Assembly: GCA_016205975.1 (NCBI GenBank)
Contig: JACQSK010000021.1
Coordinates: 62,001-126,000 of the forward strand
From: Candidatus Uhrbacteria bacterium
Lineage (GTDB): Bacteria > Patescibacteria > ABY1 > SG8-24 > GWF2-40-263
DNA length: 64,000 bases
Direction of reading: 5' to 3'
The notes beneath the pieces were generated by a model. That model searched no databases, was not told where the DNA came from, and worked only from the letters and a program-made list of their open reading frames with translations. Positions 7,601-16,207 of the stretch are shown here, piece by piece. Within the stretch, counting starts at the first letter, position 1; each line of letters starts with the position of its first letter. The position numbers and the translations under genes were made by a program.

Positions 7601-10347
7601 CCATGACACTTCTTAAACTTTTTGCCAGAACCACAATAACACGGGTCGTTGCGGCCGACCTTCGCTTGCGGGGAACCAGGCTGAAGCCTGGGGCTACCAT
7701 CCGTACCGCGAGCGACTATCGTATTGGCAGCACCCTGAAGCGTCACGCCCGCTTTCTGAAACACGGATCGGCCGAGCTCCATCTGCACTTTCATGTCCAC
7801 GGCGTGCTTGGCGTACTTAAAAAACGTATACGTGATCTCATGGTTGATGGAACCCAACAGATTTTGGAACAGGCCAAACCCTTCCCGCTTGTACTCGACT
7901 AAAGGATCGCGCTGGCCGTAGCCCTGCAGACCGATACCTGTGCGCAGAGCGCTCATGGCGGCCAGGTGATCAATCCACAGGGTGTCGATGGATCGCAGGA
8001 TCACGCCGCGTTCGATGTTGTAGGTGCTCTTGCGATCCTCAAAAACATCGTAGAGCTTGTCATACTGCGAGCGGACGGCCTCCATGATTTTCACGATGAA
8101 CTCGGTCCGTCCTTGGGCAAGCGCTTCGCGATCTTGCGCGGCAGAAAGCCCGATGCCCTGCAGACCCTCCTTCTGTTCCTCTGAAAGCGCCACGATCGTC
8201 GAGACGGTCTCGACGATTTCCTTTCGATTCCAGCCGCCGTCATCCTCTACGCCTCCCTCACTGGTGTGGAACAACACGATCTGTTCCACCTCTCCCTCGA
8301 TCACGTCCAGCACGCGGTCGCGCAGCTTCTCGGGCTCCTGCGCGAACAGCTCGAGGATCTCACGCCGTCGCGCATAGATCACCTCACGGTGCTTGTTCAA
8401 CACATCGTCATACTCCAAGAGGTGCTTGCGCGAATCGAAGTGATACCCCTCCACGCGCGTCTGCGCCTTTTCAATGGAGCCGGTGATGAGTTTGTTCTCA
8501 ATGGGCATGTCGTCGGGAATCCCCAGGCGGTCCATCATGCCGCGCGCGCGATCAGAGCCGAAGATGCGCATGAGCCCATCCTCCATCGACAGATAAAATT
8601 GCGTCGAGCCGGGATCGCCCTGGCGACCAGAACGCCCGCGCAGCTGGTTGTCGATGCGCCGCGCGTCATGGCGCTCGGTGCCGATGACGTGCAGGCCTCC
8701 CAGCTCCTTCACGCGCGCTTCCGCCTCCGGCGAGCCGGGATTTCCTCCGAGCTTGATGTCCACGCCGCGCCCGGCCATGTTGGTCGCGATCGTGACCGCG
8801 CTGACCTGCCCGGCTTGGGCGATAATGTCGGCCTCGCGATCATGGTTCTTGGCATTGAGCACCTCATGGCGCACCCCCGCGTTGGTTAAGAGGAGTGACA
8901 ACACTTCGTTTTTCTCCACGCTGACCGTGCCCACCAACACTGGCTGACCCTTTTGCTGCTTCTCTTGAATGTCGCGCACGACTGCCTGAAACTTTCCCTG
9001 CTCGCTCTTAAAAATCTTGTCGCCCAGGTCCGCGCGCGAGACCGGTTTGTTCGTCGGAATCTCGACGACTTCCAGGTTGTAGATTTTAGAAAACTCCTCC
9101 GCCTCGGTGGCGGCCGTTCCGGTCATCCCCGCGAGCTTGTGGTACATGCGGAAAAGATTTTGAAAGGTAATCGTCGCCAGCGTCTGGCTCTCACGCTGAA
9201 TCGCCACGCCCTCCTTGGCTTCGATCGCCTGGTGGATCCCCTCGGAAAACCGACGGCCCGGCATGAGACGCCCCGTGAACTCGTCCACGATAATCACCTC
9301 GCCTTCCTTGATGACATAGTGGACGTCCTTCTGATAGTTGGCTCGCGCGCGCAGAGCCGTGTCGGCGTAGCGCTGATACTGTCCTTGGTCCACGGCGTAC
9401 AGGTTTTCGATCGAGAGCGCGCGCTCGATATGCTCGATGCCCGCCTCCGTCAGCGTCGCCGCGCGCATTTTTTCGTCTACGTTGTAATCCTCGTTCTCCT
9501 TGAGGCTTGCCACGATCTGTGCAAACCGGTAGTAGAGGTCATTCGATTTTTCCGCGGGCGCGGAGATGATGAGCGGCGTACGCGCCTCGTCAATCAGGAT
9601 GGAATCCACCTCGTCCACGATCGCATAGTGCAGCTCGCGCATGACGCACGCGTCTATGGAGGGTGCCATGTTGTCGCGCAGGTAGTCGAATCCAAACTGG
9701 TTGTTGGTGCCGTAGGTGATGTCCGCCTGGTACGCCTCGCTCCGAGATACGGGCCGCAGGTAATCCTCGCGCACATGGAACGAGCCGGTCGCATCGCGCT
9801 CTCGATCGGCCATCTCCCCATCGAGTGTTTCCTCGGCGTGCTTGAACGCGGGGTCATAGATGAGCCCGCTCTCGTGCTGGATCACACCCACGCTCATGCC
9901 CAAGGCATGATAAATCTGTCCCATCCACACCGCGTCGCGGCGCGCGAGATAATCGTTCACCGTCACCAGATGGCAGCCCTGTCCGCGCAAGGCGTTCGTG
10001 TACAAGGCGAGCGTGGAAGTGAGCGTCTTGCCTTCTCCGGTGCGCATCTCCGCGATCTGTCCGCGATGCAGCGCGAGTCCGCCGACGAGCTGTACGTCGA
10101 AATGCCTCTGCCCAAGCGTGCGCCTGGCCGCCTCACGCACCACGGCAAACGTCTCATACATAAGATCGTCGAGCGACGCCCCTTGCGCAAGCTGCTCTCT
10201 AAAACCAGAGGTCTTTGCCCGAAGCTCCTCATCCGTGAGCGCCATAATCGTGGGCTCCAGTGCGTTGATCTTCTGCACTTCCCTCTCAAACGCCGCGAGC
10301 ATTTTCCTATTCGGATCTCCAAACAAAAGTTTCAAAAATTTCTGCAT
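7594..10347 (-). CDS. secA: Preprotein translocase ATPase SecA
   Basis: 917 residues. It has the DEAD-motor Walker A MRTGEGKT, the DEVDSILIDEARTPLI motif II region, the preprotein-crosslinking and helical-scaffold regions, and a C-terminal SEC-C zinc motif CYCGSGKKFKKCH near the end. SecA binds SecYEG and drives secreted proteins through the channel with ATP. The start ATG at 10347 stands 9 nt after a -10 box, so the mRNA is probably leaderless. The stop codon lies in a repeat copy, and the four-helix-bundle gene begins 24 nt downstream, suggesting co-transcription of secA with the maf group. Confidence 0.98.
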   Translation of the reverse strand: MQKFLKLLFGDPNRKMLAAFEREVQKINALEPTIMALTDEELRAKTSGFREQLAQGASLDDLMYETFAVVREAARRTLGQRHFDVQLVGGLALHRGQIAEMRTGEGKTLTSTLALYTNALRGQGCHLVTVNDYLARRDAVWMGQIYHALGMSVGVIQHESGLIYDPAFKHAEETLDGEMADRERDATGSFHVREDYLRPVSRSEAYQADITYGTNNQFGFDYLRDNMAPSIDACVMRELHYAIVDEVDSILIDEARTPLIISAPAEKSNDLYYRFAQIVASLKENEDYNVDEKMRAATLTEAGIEHIERALSIENLYAVDQGQYQRYADTALRARANYQKDVHYVIKEGEVIIVDEFTGRLMPGRRFSEGIHQAIEAKEGVAIQRESQTLATITFQNLFRMYHKLAGMTGTAATEAEEFSKIYNLEVVEIPTNKPVSRADLGDKIFKSEQGKFQAVVRDIQEKQQKGQPVLVGTVSVEKNEVLSLLLTNAGVRHEVLNAKNHDREADIIAQAGQVSAVTIATNMAGRGVDIKLGGNPGSPEAEARVKELGGLHVIGTERHDARRIDNQLRGRSGRQGDPGSTQFYLSMEDGLMRIFGSDRARGMMDRLGIPDDMPIENKLITGSIEKAQTRVEGYHFDSRKHLLEYDDVLNKHREVIYARRREILELFAQEPEKLRDRVLDVIEGEVEQIVLFHTSEGGVEDDGGWNRKEIVETVSTIVALSEEQKEGLQGIGLSAAQDREALAQGRTEFIVKIMEAVRSQYDKLYDVFEDRKSTYNIERGVILRSIDTLWIDHLAAMSALRTGIGLQGYGQRDPLVEYKREGFGLFQNLLGSINHEITYTFFKYAKHAVDMKVQMELGRSVFQKAGVTLQGAANTIVARGTDGSPRLQPGSPQAKVGRNDPCYCGSGKKFKKCHGQ

Positions 10348-10356
10348 ACGGCGAGG

Positions 10357-10385
10357 ATTATGCTATTTCTCAATGAAAAAATCAA
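10357..10385 (-). promoter_or_regulatory. secA promoter, leaderless type
   Basis: Minus strand: TTGATT, 17-nt spacer, CATAAT, then 9 nt to the secA ATG. The expected start of transcription falls at or next to the start codon. Confidence 0.65.
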
Positions 10386-10404
10386 CTCGAAAAAATCAAC
10401 TCTA

Positions 10405-10432
10405 CAAAAAGCGAGCCGTTTGGCTCACTTCA
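10405..10432 (-). terminator. Terminator after hpf
   Basis: Minus strand hairpin GTGAGCC-AAAC-GGCTCGC followed by TTTTTG, just past the hpf stop and before the secA promoter. Confidence 0.8.
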
Positions 10433-10442
10433 TCAGGGTCTC

Positions 10443-10790
10443 TCACGACTTCCCTGGTCGCACGCTCTTCTGAGACCGTTCCTTCAGCTTATCTTTGTAT
10501 TCTTTAATCTGCCGACGCATCTGGTCGCACGCTTGCGTGATCGCGTGATAGAGGTCTTCCTCTTGGCTGGTGGACCTCAGTTCGGCGCCCGCCACGTGCA
10601 GCTGGAACTCGGCCGTAAAATACGGGCCCTTGGCATGGTGCTTGGTGGATTTGCCCACTTCCACGCGCATCTCGGCGACGGGTTCAAAATCTTTCGTCAG
10701 GCGCTCGAGCAGAGCAGATTTCGATTGGACGCGCGCCTTGATGGCGTCGGTGAGCGGGAGGTTGGTGCCTTTGATGGATATGATGCGCAT
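10443..10790 (-). CDS. hpf: Short-type ribosome hibernation promoting factor (HPF/RaiA family)
   Basis: 115 residues from ATG 10790. The start was chosen because the family begins MRIxIKGTN and an upstream extension would run into murB. The S30AE fold is recognisable: MRIISIKGTNLPLTDAIK, the basic strand VEVGKSTKHHAKGPYF, and the helix ending in RRQIKEYKDK. Members bind the decoding centre of 30S subunits in stationary phase; short forms favour 100S dimers, usually with a partner in the same cell. It follows murB by 34 nt and ends at a clear terminator, so it may share the murC-murB transcript. The C-terminal dimerisation domain of long HPF is absent. Confidence 0.93.
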   Translation of the reverse strand: MRIISIKGTNLPLTDAIKARVQSKSALLERLTKDFEPVAEMRVEVGKSTKHHAKGPYFTAEFQLHVAGAELRSTSQEEDLYHAITQACDQMRRQIKEYKDKLKERSQKSVRPGKS

Positions 10791-10824
10791 ATGGACGTAA
10801 AGGGTAAATGAATAGACAAGGGGA

Positions 10825-11781
10825 TCAGAAGCCGAGATAAGCAACTTCCTCCTGTAGCATTATACCAAACTCGTTACGAGCGCGAGTTTTAATGAGGGCG
10901 ATCAGCTGGACGACGTCATCGGCGGCAGCGCTGCCGAGATTGACGACAAAATTTCCGTGCTTGTCGCTGATCTTCGCTTGTCCGATCTGCATCCCCTTCA
11001 GATCAAGCTGATCGATAAGCCAGCCTGCCGAGAGGCGACGCTCTGACCGCATCCTTGGTGGGATATCGAGTTTTTGAGACAGACGTTGCAGCTCGGCCTC
11101 TTCACGCACGTCGTAATTTTTGAACAGGCAGCCAGCCGATCCGGCGTCCAGCGGCTGCGCGGCTTTGCGGCGCATGAGATGATCGTCGAGCTCGGCCTTC
11201 AGCTCCGATGCGTCACCTTCTTCCAGTGCAAACGTCGCGGACAGGACGATGTCTTGGCTGTGCTTGAGCGCGGACTCGCGGTAGCCGAAGGCAAGTTCTT
11301 CCTTATCGACCTTGTAGACCTTGTCATCTCTCAATACCTCCACGCTTACCAGCCGATCCTTGATCTCCCCTCCGAAGCAACCCGCGTTCCCGCGCACGGC
11401 GCCGCCGATTGTCCCAGGCAGCGAGATCGCCCAGGTGAGTCCCCTGAGCCCGGCGTTGCCTGTTGCGCGCGCGAGCGCTCCGGAGAGCACGCCCGCTTGT
11501 ACCTGTACCGTTGTCCCGTGGATCTCGTAGCTCCGCATCGCGATCTTGATGACGATGCCGTCGAATCCTGCGTCGCTTGCAAGCGTGTTTGATCCCCCGC
11601 CGAGGATGGCAACAGCCACTCGTGCCTCGCGCGCAAGGTGAATCACGCCCAAAAGTTCCTCAACGGACCTCACCTCCACCAGCCACTTGGCCGGCCCGCC
11701 GATGCGAAAGTTCGTATGCTTCGAGAGAGGCTCGTTCTCACAGACGCGTGATCCGACGATGGTTGAAAGACGGTCTGTCAT
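10825..11781 (-). CDS. murB: UDP-N-acetylenolpyruvoylglucosamine reductase MurB
   Basis: 318 residues. The FAD-binding N-terminal region shows HTNFRIGGPA and ILGGGSN. The central TWAISLPGTIGGAVRGNAG and the catalytic GSAGCLFKN region follow, and the C-terminal EEV holds the conserved Glu. MurB reduces the enolpyruvyl ether to UDP-MurNAc with NADPH in the cytoplasmic peptidoglycan pathway. The SAGCLFKN motif places a Cys where many type I enzymes have Ser. Its ATG overlaps the murC stop (ATGA), so murC and murB are coupled and encode consecutive steps. Confidence 0.97.
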   Translation of the reverse strand: MTDRLSTIVGSRVCENEPLSKHTNFRIGGPAKWLVEVRSVEELLGVIHLAREARVAVAILGGGSNTLASDAGFDGIVIKIAMRSYEIHGTTVQVQAGVLSGALARATGNAGLRGLTWAISLPGTIGGAVRGNAGCFGGEIKDRLVSVEVLRDDKVYKVDKEELAFGYRESALKHSQDIVLSATFALEEGDASELKAELDDHLMRRKAAQPLDAGSAGCLFKNYDVREEAELQRLSQKLDIPPRMRSERRLSAGWLIDQLDLKGMQIGQAKISDKHGNFVVNLGSAAADDVVQLIALIKTRARNEFGIMLQEEVAYLGF

Positions 11782-13127
11782 ACAAGTTTCCTCGCCACCT
11801 CGTCGATGTCCCCTGCTCCCATGATGAGCAACACGTCACCCGACTCGACCAGATCACGCAGTGCTGCCTCGGCCGCGCGCAAGTCTTTTGCGAAGCGGAC
11901 GTCCTTGGACGGGTCATCCTTCTTCATAGCTTCAGACAAATCGTGCGAGCTGACCTCTGCGTCCTCATTTCTTCCCGCGACGTCATAGATCTCCGCAAGG
12001 ACCAAAGCGTCGGCGTGCGACAGGGCCTGTACAAACTCATTGAACAACTTTTTTGTTCGGTCGTGCTGGTGCGGCTGGTAGCACAACACCACGCGCCGAC
12101 CGGGAAAAAACTCTCGCGCGGCCTCGATCGTAGCCGTGATTGCCGTGGGGTGATGGCCATAATCGGAGATCACCTCCGCGCCGTGCCACGAGCCCACGCG
12201 CTCAAACCGACGCCAGATGCCGGTAAAGTCGAAGAGCGCGCGGCGACAGGTTTCAAACGGCACGCCCAGCTCCATGGCAGCGGCCATGGCGCCAAGCGCG
12301 TTCATCGCGTTGAACGCGCCGGGCACACGCAGGCGCAGCTCGCCGTGACTGGTGCTGACGGTTTGTTCACCGTATTCCACCCTCCTCTGCAGCAAAGCAT
12401 AGGTCCCATTGGTCCCATACGACCCATACTGCACCGACCCATTGACCTCCAAATTTTTTGACACCGCGTCGTCCGCATTTAGCACCACCACGCCCTTGCC
12501 CTTGAGCTTGTCTACAAACTGTTGGAACGTTGCCTGGATGTGCGCGAGGTCGCGGTAGTAATCCAGGTGGTCCTCCTCGACGTTGGTCAAGACGATCATC
12601 TCGGGTTCAAGGTGGAGCATGTTGGCGCGATACTCACAGCCTTCCACCACAAAGAACCGTCCTTTTCCAAGCCGAAGATTTCCGTCCTTAAAGCTCGGGA
12701 CGAGCGAGCCTACCAAGACCGTTGGGTCATAGCCGGCCGCCTCTAAGATCAACCCGAGCATAGCCGTGGTCGTAGACTTGCCGTTGGTGCCCGAGACAAC
12801 GATCGTAGAAAACGCGCGTGACAGCTCTCCGAGAAATTCAAAATTGGAACACATGCGAATACCCCGCTCGCGCGCGGCCTGGCGCTCCACATTGGACTCG
12901 GGCGCGGCGGGCGTGTAGATGAGCAGGTCCACATCCTGTGCCACCTGTCCGGGCGCGTGGCCCGAGTACACCTGGGCTCCGCGGCGCGCGAGGTCGCGCG
13001 TCAGATCGCTCTCATGCACATCCGACCCGCTCACCTTAATCCCAGAGAGCAAAAACCACTTAGCGAGCGCGGACATGCCGATCCCGCCGATGCCGACGAA
13101 GTGAACGTAATGGATGCCTTCGAACAT
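11778..13127 (-). CDS. murC: UDP-N-acetylmuramate--L-alanine ligase MurC
   Basis: 449 residues from ATG 13127 (MFEGIHYVHFVGIGGIGMS); an in-frame TTG 9 nt upstream is less likely. It has an N-terminal Rossmann domain, the ATP loop VSGTNGKSTTT and the Mur ligase central and C-terminal domains. The loop differs from the usual MurC GTHGKTTT by Asn for His and Ser for Thr. A copy of the 33-bp repeat (12398-12430) is translated in frame, giving the Gly/Tyr-rich stretch YGSYGTNGTYAL between the central domain's DD motif and the HGELRLRVPG segment. MurC adds L-Ala to UDP-MurNAc. A TATTCT box ends 8 nt before the ATG, so the mRNA may be leaderless. Confidence 0.95.
   Translation of the reverse strand: MFEGIHYVHFVGIGGIGMSALAKWFLLSGIKVSGSDVHESDLTRDLARRGAQVYSGHAPGQVAQDVDLLIYTPAAPESNVERQAARERGIRMCSNFEFLGELSRAFSTIVVSGTNGKSTTTAMLGLILEAAGYDPTVLVGSLVPSFKDGNLRLGKGRFFVVEGCEYRANMLHLEPEMIVLTNVEEDHLDYYRDLAHIQATFQQFVDKLKGKGVVVLNADDAVSKNLEVNGSVQYGSYGTNGTYALLQRRVEYGEQTVSTSHGELRLRVPGAFNAMNALGAMAAAMELGVPFETCRRALFDFTGIWRRFERVGSWHGAEVISDYGHHPTAITATIEAAREFFPGRRVVLCYQPHQHDRTKKLFNEFVQALSHADALVLAEIYDVAGRNEDAEVSSHDLSEAMKKDDPSKDVRFAKDLRAAEAALRDLVESGDVLLIMGAGDIDEVARKLV
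12398..12430. repeat. 33-bp CATAGGTC-type repeat, copy C (inside murC)
   Basis: Reads CATAGGTCCCATTGGTCC then CATACGACCCATACT. It aligns with copy B over its length and sits in frame in murC. Confidence 0.7.
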
Positions 13128-13150
13128 ACACGTCAAGAATAGCGCGTCAA

Positions 13151-13177
13151 TAAAAAAAGCGCTAGACGTCTAGCGCT
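13151..13177 (-). terminator. Terminator overlapping the stop of the 13170-14450 gene
   Basis: Perfect 20-bp palindrome AGCGCTAGAC/GTCTAGCGCT followed on the minus strand by a run of seven T. The TAG stop lies in the stem. Confidence 0.9.
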
Positions 13178-14450
13178 GCGTGGTGCTTCGGATGACGCGC
13201 GGCTTGAGATGCGTGCGATCAATCCACTTGAGCACTAAATTGTCGTGAACCGTATTCCAGACGACCGCCCCGTTCTCCGTATGGAGATTCCACGCAAGCG
13301 GCACGGCCGTGAGCCTGCGTCCGTGAACAATGGGCTGATCCCACACGCCGTCATGCACGATCACGGCGTCGATCCCACCGCTCTCGCTCACGAGCGCCTC
13401 GGACACGCGCAGCCCTTCGGCAAACGCACGCTCCGTCGTTGCACTCACGAGGCGCTCATGCGTCTGACCTCCTTCCGTCACTCGGATACGAGCCGCGCAC
13501 GAGGAACCGTCGTGCGACCAGAAAATGTCCTGGCGCGCGAACGTGAAGTGGCCCTCATGGAGAACCTCGTGGTTCAGCAAGAGCCGCCGCTCATCGCCCT
13601 TTGCCTCGCGCGGCCGCACGAGTGTCAGGAGCACCGCCTGCGTGGGCGAGCTCCAAACATCCTCGATCTGGCCGTCGATCAACAAGCTGAAAGGATCTCG
13701 ACCCTTGAACGCACCAACCTCCATGAGGCTTGACCGGTACGGCGTGCGCGTCGCCAAGAGACAGCGTCCCTGCCACTGCACCAGCCTCACGGCCGAATCA
13801 TTCGACGCTCGCTTCGGCTCGCAAACAGGCACAAGCGCGGCAAAGGGCTCGATCCCGTTCTCCGCCACGCGGTAGGCGTAAGGGCGGCCGTCAAGCTCCT
13901 CGATGACGCACAGCGTCCCGTCCGCATACGGCTCGACCTTGGATCCTGGCCTCACAGGGAACAACCCCCATGGCGTGATGATCGCGTTCTCCCCTGGGAA
14001 GCGTTCACTCTCCCCAACGGGCAAACGGACAAAGCCATTGCCATAGGAACCCTTGATGCGCTCCAGGCAATAGAGGAACGTCCGCGCCTGCGGAGCCACG
14101 AGCCAAACGCCCGGCGGATAGCCGCTCACGCAGCCCCAGACGAGCACGTGGCGCTCTCCGATCTGCAGAATGCGCGTTCCCCCATCCTCCTTGGAGGGAG
14201 AGCGCTGAAAACGAATGTCTGCGTCAAACGACGAATGGAACAACTCGTCCTCGTCGCAGCACGCGCGCACCATCGCCATCTGTGAACCCGTCGGCGTGAC
14301 AGCAAGCTGATCCCCGGCAATCAAGCCTCGGAGCATCTGCGGATTTGGGGTGATGGGGAGGGTGCAGATCGTGTGCATCTCGCCGCTGAACGAGGGCTCG
14401 GTGAGATGCACGACATGATGACTGGGCCGGGGAGCGCCTATCGTTGCCAA
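13170..14450 (-). CDS. Orphan protein, probable beta-propeller-like repeat protein
   Basis: 426 residues from a TTG start (14450) that has AAGGAG 6 nt upstream. The protein is beta-rich with alternating short strands and repeated W-x-x-Q/DG turns, has no signal peptide or membrane segment, and was not recognised as a family. In size and texture it resembles the 418-residue product at 49432, where runs such as DGRTFFVER suggest propeller blades. That similarity is an impression, not an alignment. It is monocistronic, with a good promoter (14497-14525) and a perfect terminator. A cytosolic propeller or scaffold protein is the best guess. Confidence 0.65.
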   Translation of the reverse strand: MATIGAPRPSHHVVHLTEPSFSGEMHTICTLPITPNPQMLRGLIAGDQLAVTPTGSQMAMVRACCDEDELFHSSFDADIRFQRSPSKEDGGTRILQIGERHVLVWGCVSGYPPGVWLVAPQARTFLYCLERIKGSYGNGFVRLPVGESERFPGENAIITPWGLFPVRPGSKVEPYADGTLCVIEELDGRPYAYRVAENGIEPFAALVPVCEPKRASNDSAVRLVQWQGRCLLATRTPYRSSLMEVGAFKGRDPFSLLIDGQIEDVWSSPTQAVLLTLVRPREAKGDERRLLLNHEVLHEGHFTFARQDIFWSHDGSSCAARIRVTEGGQTHERLVSATTERAFAEGLRVSEALVSESGGIDAVIVHDGVWDQPIVHGRRLTAVPLAWNLHTENGAVVWNTVHDNLVLKWIDRTHLKPRVIRSTTQR

Positions 14451-14496
14451 GAGGAACTCCTTCTTGTGGACGCACGTTTCACGGTGCGGTCATCTC

Positions 14497-14525
14497 AACC
14501 TAGCGACATTCTGAAAGTTTGTCAA
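14497..14525 (-). promoter_or_regulatory. Promoter of the 13170-14450 gene
   Basis: Minus strand: TTGACA, 17 nt, TAGGTT. Its -35 box overlaps the -35 box of the divergent promoter on the other strand. Confidence 0.7.
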
Positions 14526-14548
14526 TCACGAACGCCAGCGAGTAGAAT
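14519..14548 (+). promoter_or_regulatory. Promoter of the 21-residue-repeat gene
   Basis: TTGTCA, 18 nt, TAGAAT, then 17 nt to the ATG. Back-to-back with the minus-strand promoter. Confidence 0.5.
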
Positions 14549-14565
14549 AAGTCCATCATCCCCCT

Positions 14566-15297
14566 ATGCCCCCCTCCCTCGAAAACCCATTCACCCCAGA
14601 ACCCAAGACTCCCCGCAGTCGTGACGACGCCGAGATGGTCGGGAAGATTTCTGGTCCTGAAGCGGAAGCAACCATGAGATCGCTGGGAGACAAGCCTCCC
14701 AGGTCCACTCCAGAGACTCCTCGCCTCATCCTCACCCCTGAGGAGCGGGCTCTAGCTGAAGCGGCCGAGCGTGCCCTGCACGAGAAGAAAGACCAACGTC
14801 TCCGCCGTGAGTACATCGCCTGGGCGTCTGACCTGGGGTTTGACGAGGATTGGGTCCATGACACCTTCATCTTCCACTCTGACGGTTCTGTTGAAACTGA
14901 AGGAAACCTCGATCTCCGTAACAAACCCTCTGTCCGTCTCCCAGACTCTCTTGTGAAAGTGGGCGGCTACCTCGACCTCGACGGCCTCACCTCTGCTGAG
15001 GGTCTCATCCTGCCAGAGAAGATCGGTGGTGGCCTCTCCCTCGACGGCCTCACCTCCGCCCAGGGTCTCACCCTGCCCCGTGAGATTCACGGCAGCCTCT
15101 CCCTCAACGGCCTCACCTCTGCCCAGGGTCTCATCCTGCCCCGTGAGATCGGTGGCTGGCTCTCCCTCGACGGCCTCACCTCTGCTGAGGGTCTCACCCT
15201 GCCTCGTGAGATCGGTGGTTACGTCTTCCTCGGCAACCTCACAAAAAAAGAAAAAGACAGGTTCAGGACTCAATGGCCGAGTTTGTCGATTTGGTGA
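14566..15297 (+). CDS. Repeat protein with four 21-residue GLTSAEGLxLPxxIGG units
   Basis: 243 residues. The first 60 are Pro/Glu-rich and probably disordered. Residues 60-115 form a helical segment. Residues 139-222 are four near-identical units of the type DGLTSAEGLTLPREIGGxLSL, preceded by one degenerate unit; a Lys-rich cap and WPSLSIW end the protein. The periodic Leu/Ile pattern fits a short solenoid like leucine-rich or bacterial right-handed repeats. Similar GLTSAEGL repeats are common in hypothetical proteins of Patescibacteria, with no known function; a binding scaffold is inferred. No signal peptide is seen and no Shine-Dalgarno site precedes the ATG. Confidence 0.8.
   Translation: MPPSLENPFTPEPKTPRSRDDAEMVGKISGPEAEATMRSLGDKPPRSTPETPRLILTPEERALAEAAERALHEKKDQRLRREYIAWASDLGFDEDWVHDTFIFHSDGSVETEGNLDLRNKPSVRLPDSLVKVGGYLDLDGLTSAEGLILPEKIGGGLSLDGLTSAQGLTLPREIHGSLSLNGLTSAQGLILPREIGGWLSLDGLTSAEGLTLPREIGGYVFLGNLTKKEKDRFRTQWPSLSIW
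14980..15231 (+). repeat. 63-bp tandem coding repeat, four units
   Basis: Four consecutive 63-bp units inside the repeat-protein gene, highly alike at the DNA level (GGCCTCACCTCTGCTGAGGG and variants), which points to recent duplication or conversion. Confidence 0.85.
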
Positions 15298-15382
15298 TAA
15301 TCGCCGACGCTCTCTGTGTCATAATCACAAGAATCCATCCGCGCAACGATCAGCCGATCCAATCCAGGAGTATGCAGGCAAG

Positions 15383-15411
15383 TTGCCCTTCAAAGAAATA
15401 TCTTGTACGCT
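15383..15411 (+). promoter_or_regulatory. Promoter of tRNA-Ala
   Basis: TTGCCC, 17 nt, TACGCT; the mature tRNA begins 15 nt after the -10 box. Confidence 0.6.
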
Positions 15412-15425
15412 GGCGTCCAGGTTAT

Positions 15426-15501
15426 GGGCCGTTAGCGCAGCTGGTAGCGCGTTTCCATGGCATGGAAAAGGTCACCGGTTCGAATCCGGTACGGTCCACC
15501 A
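15426..15501 (+). tRNA. tRNA-Ala (anticodon GGC)
   Basis: 76 nt with encoded CCA. Acceptor GGGCCGT pairs with ACGGTCC (one G-U). The D-arm is GCGC/GCGC, the anticodon stem TTTCC/GGAAA with loop ATGGCAT gives anticodon GGC, and the T-arm is ACCGG/CCGGT with loop TTCGAAT. Discriminator A. It reads GCC and, by wobble, GCT. All stems are intact. Confidence 0.97.
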
Positions 15502-15532
15502 AAACACGACCAGGTTTCTGGCCGTGTTTTGA
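15501..15532 (+). terminator. Terminator after tRNA-Ala
   Basis: Hairpin AAAACACG-x-CCAG-GTTT-CTGG-x-CGTGTTTT; the first A is the last base of the tRNA CCA. Confidence 0.8.
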
Positions 15533-15585
15533 TTCCGAGCGAGGCGAAGCAAACAAGGGTTCATACCCATCGTTTGATTTTACCG

Positions 15586-15614
15586 TTGACAAACCGTCCG
15601 ACAGCTGTTAGTCT
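15586..15614 (+). promoter_or_regulatory. Promoter of the 15637 gene
   Basis: TTGACA, 17 nt, TAGTCT, with CAGGAG 6 nt before the ATG. Confidence 0.75.
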
Positions 15615-15636
15615 CCCAGTCGCACAGGAGTTTTGC

Positions 15637-15981
15637 ATGAGCGTAGATTTTTCGCACTGGACGAAGGTGAACGCGGGCACCCATGCTGATATTCTCTTTT
15701 GCAGCTGGACAGACCGCAACAGTGGCATCCTGCGCATCGTTCGTCGGGTCAAGACAGGTCGGCGAAGCATCAAGGTCTGCTGGACCGAATCCGACCTGAC
15801 GCTGGAGAGCTTGCACAACAAGCTCTTGCGGCTCAACTGGCACGCCGTTTGCTCGCCGCTTCTGGGAAACGCGCGCCTCCCAGAGGTCGACCGGCTCAAG
15901 AAGAGTGTCTGCAACGCGATCGCGAGGGAGCTCGTCAAGAGGGATCCCACCCTGAACGCGTCAGCGCTCACCCTGCAGTAG
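15637..15981 (+). CDS. Orphan 114-residue protein
   Basis: Start ATG 15637 has a Shine-Dalgarno CAGGAG and its own promoter and terminator, which marks it as a real single-gene unit. The N-terminal half looks like beta-strands (ADILFCSW, GILRIVRR, RSIKVCW) and the C-terminal half helical (LESLHNKLLRL, VDRLKKSVCNAIARELVK). No family, metal site or signal peptide was recognised. It belongs to the same class of short soluble orphans with TTGACA promoters that fill 42-57 kb. Confidence 0.75.
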   Translation: MSVDFSHWTKVNAGTHADILFCSWTDRNSGILRIVRRVKTGRRSIKVCWTESDLTLESLHNKLLRLNWHAVCSPLLGNARLPEVDRLKKSVCNAIARELVKRDPTLNASALTLQ

Positions 15982-16000
15982 GGCACGCGTACGTCAACCA

Positions 16001-16022
16001 GATCCCCACAAGGGATCTTTTT
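16001..16022 (+). terminator. Terminator after the 15637 gene
   Basis: GATCCC-CACAA-GGGATC followed by TTTTT. Confidence 0.85.
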
Positions 16023-16101
16023 CAAAGGAGAGCATCCTCCCAGCGAGTACGCTCGCAACAGGCCAGTTCATACTGCCATCAACCCGTGGCTCTCGTGTCA
16101 C

Positions 16102-16131
16102 GGGCTTTACATTTCAGGGCTTTACATTTCC
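16102..16131 (+). repeat. 15-bp tandem duplication
   Basis: GGGCTTTACATTTCA followed directly by GGGCTTTACATTTCC, in the upstream region of the frameshifted gene. Confidence 0.8.
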
Positions 16132-16207
16132 AGTGAAATAGTCCAGCCTGTCCCTCTCCGGTTTGTGGCACCGGACATGACTCTCCACTAGTCACGATGA
16201 GGTTTCC

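Noticed and set aside
8953..10473. Open frame of 506 codons on the plus strand
   Set aside because: Antisense to secA with no promoter or ribosome site.
14980..15231. CRISPR array
   Set aside because: The 63-bp repeats are contiguous coding units without spacers.
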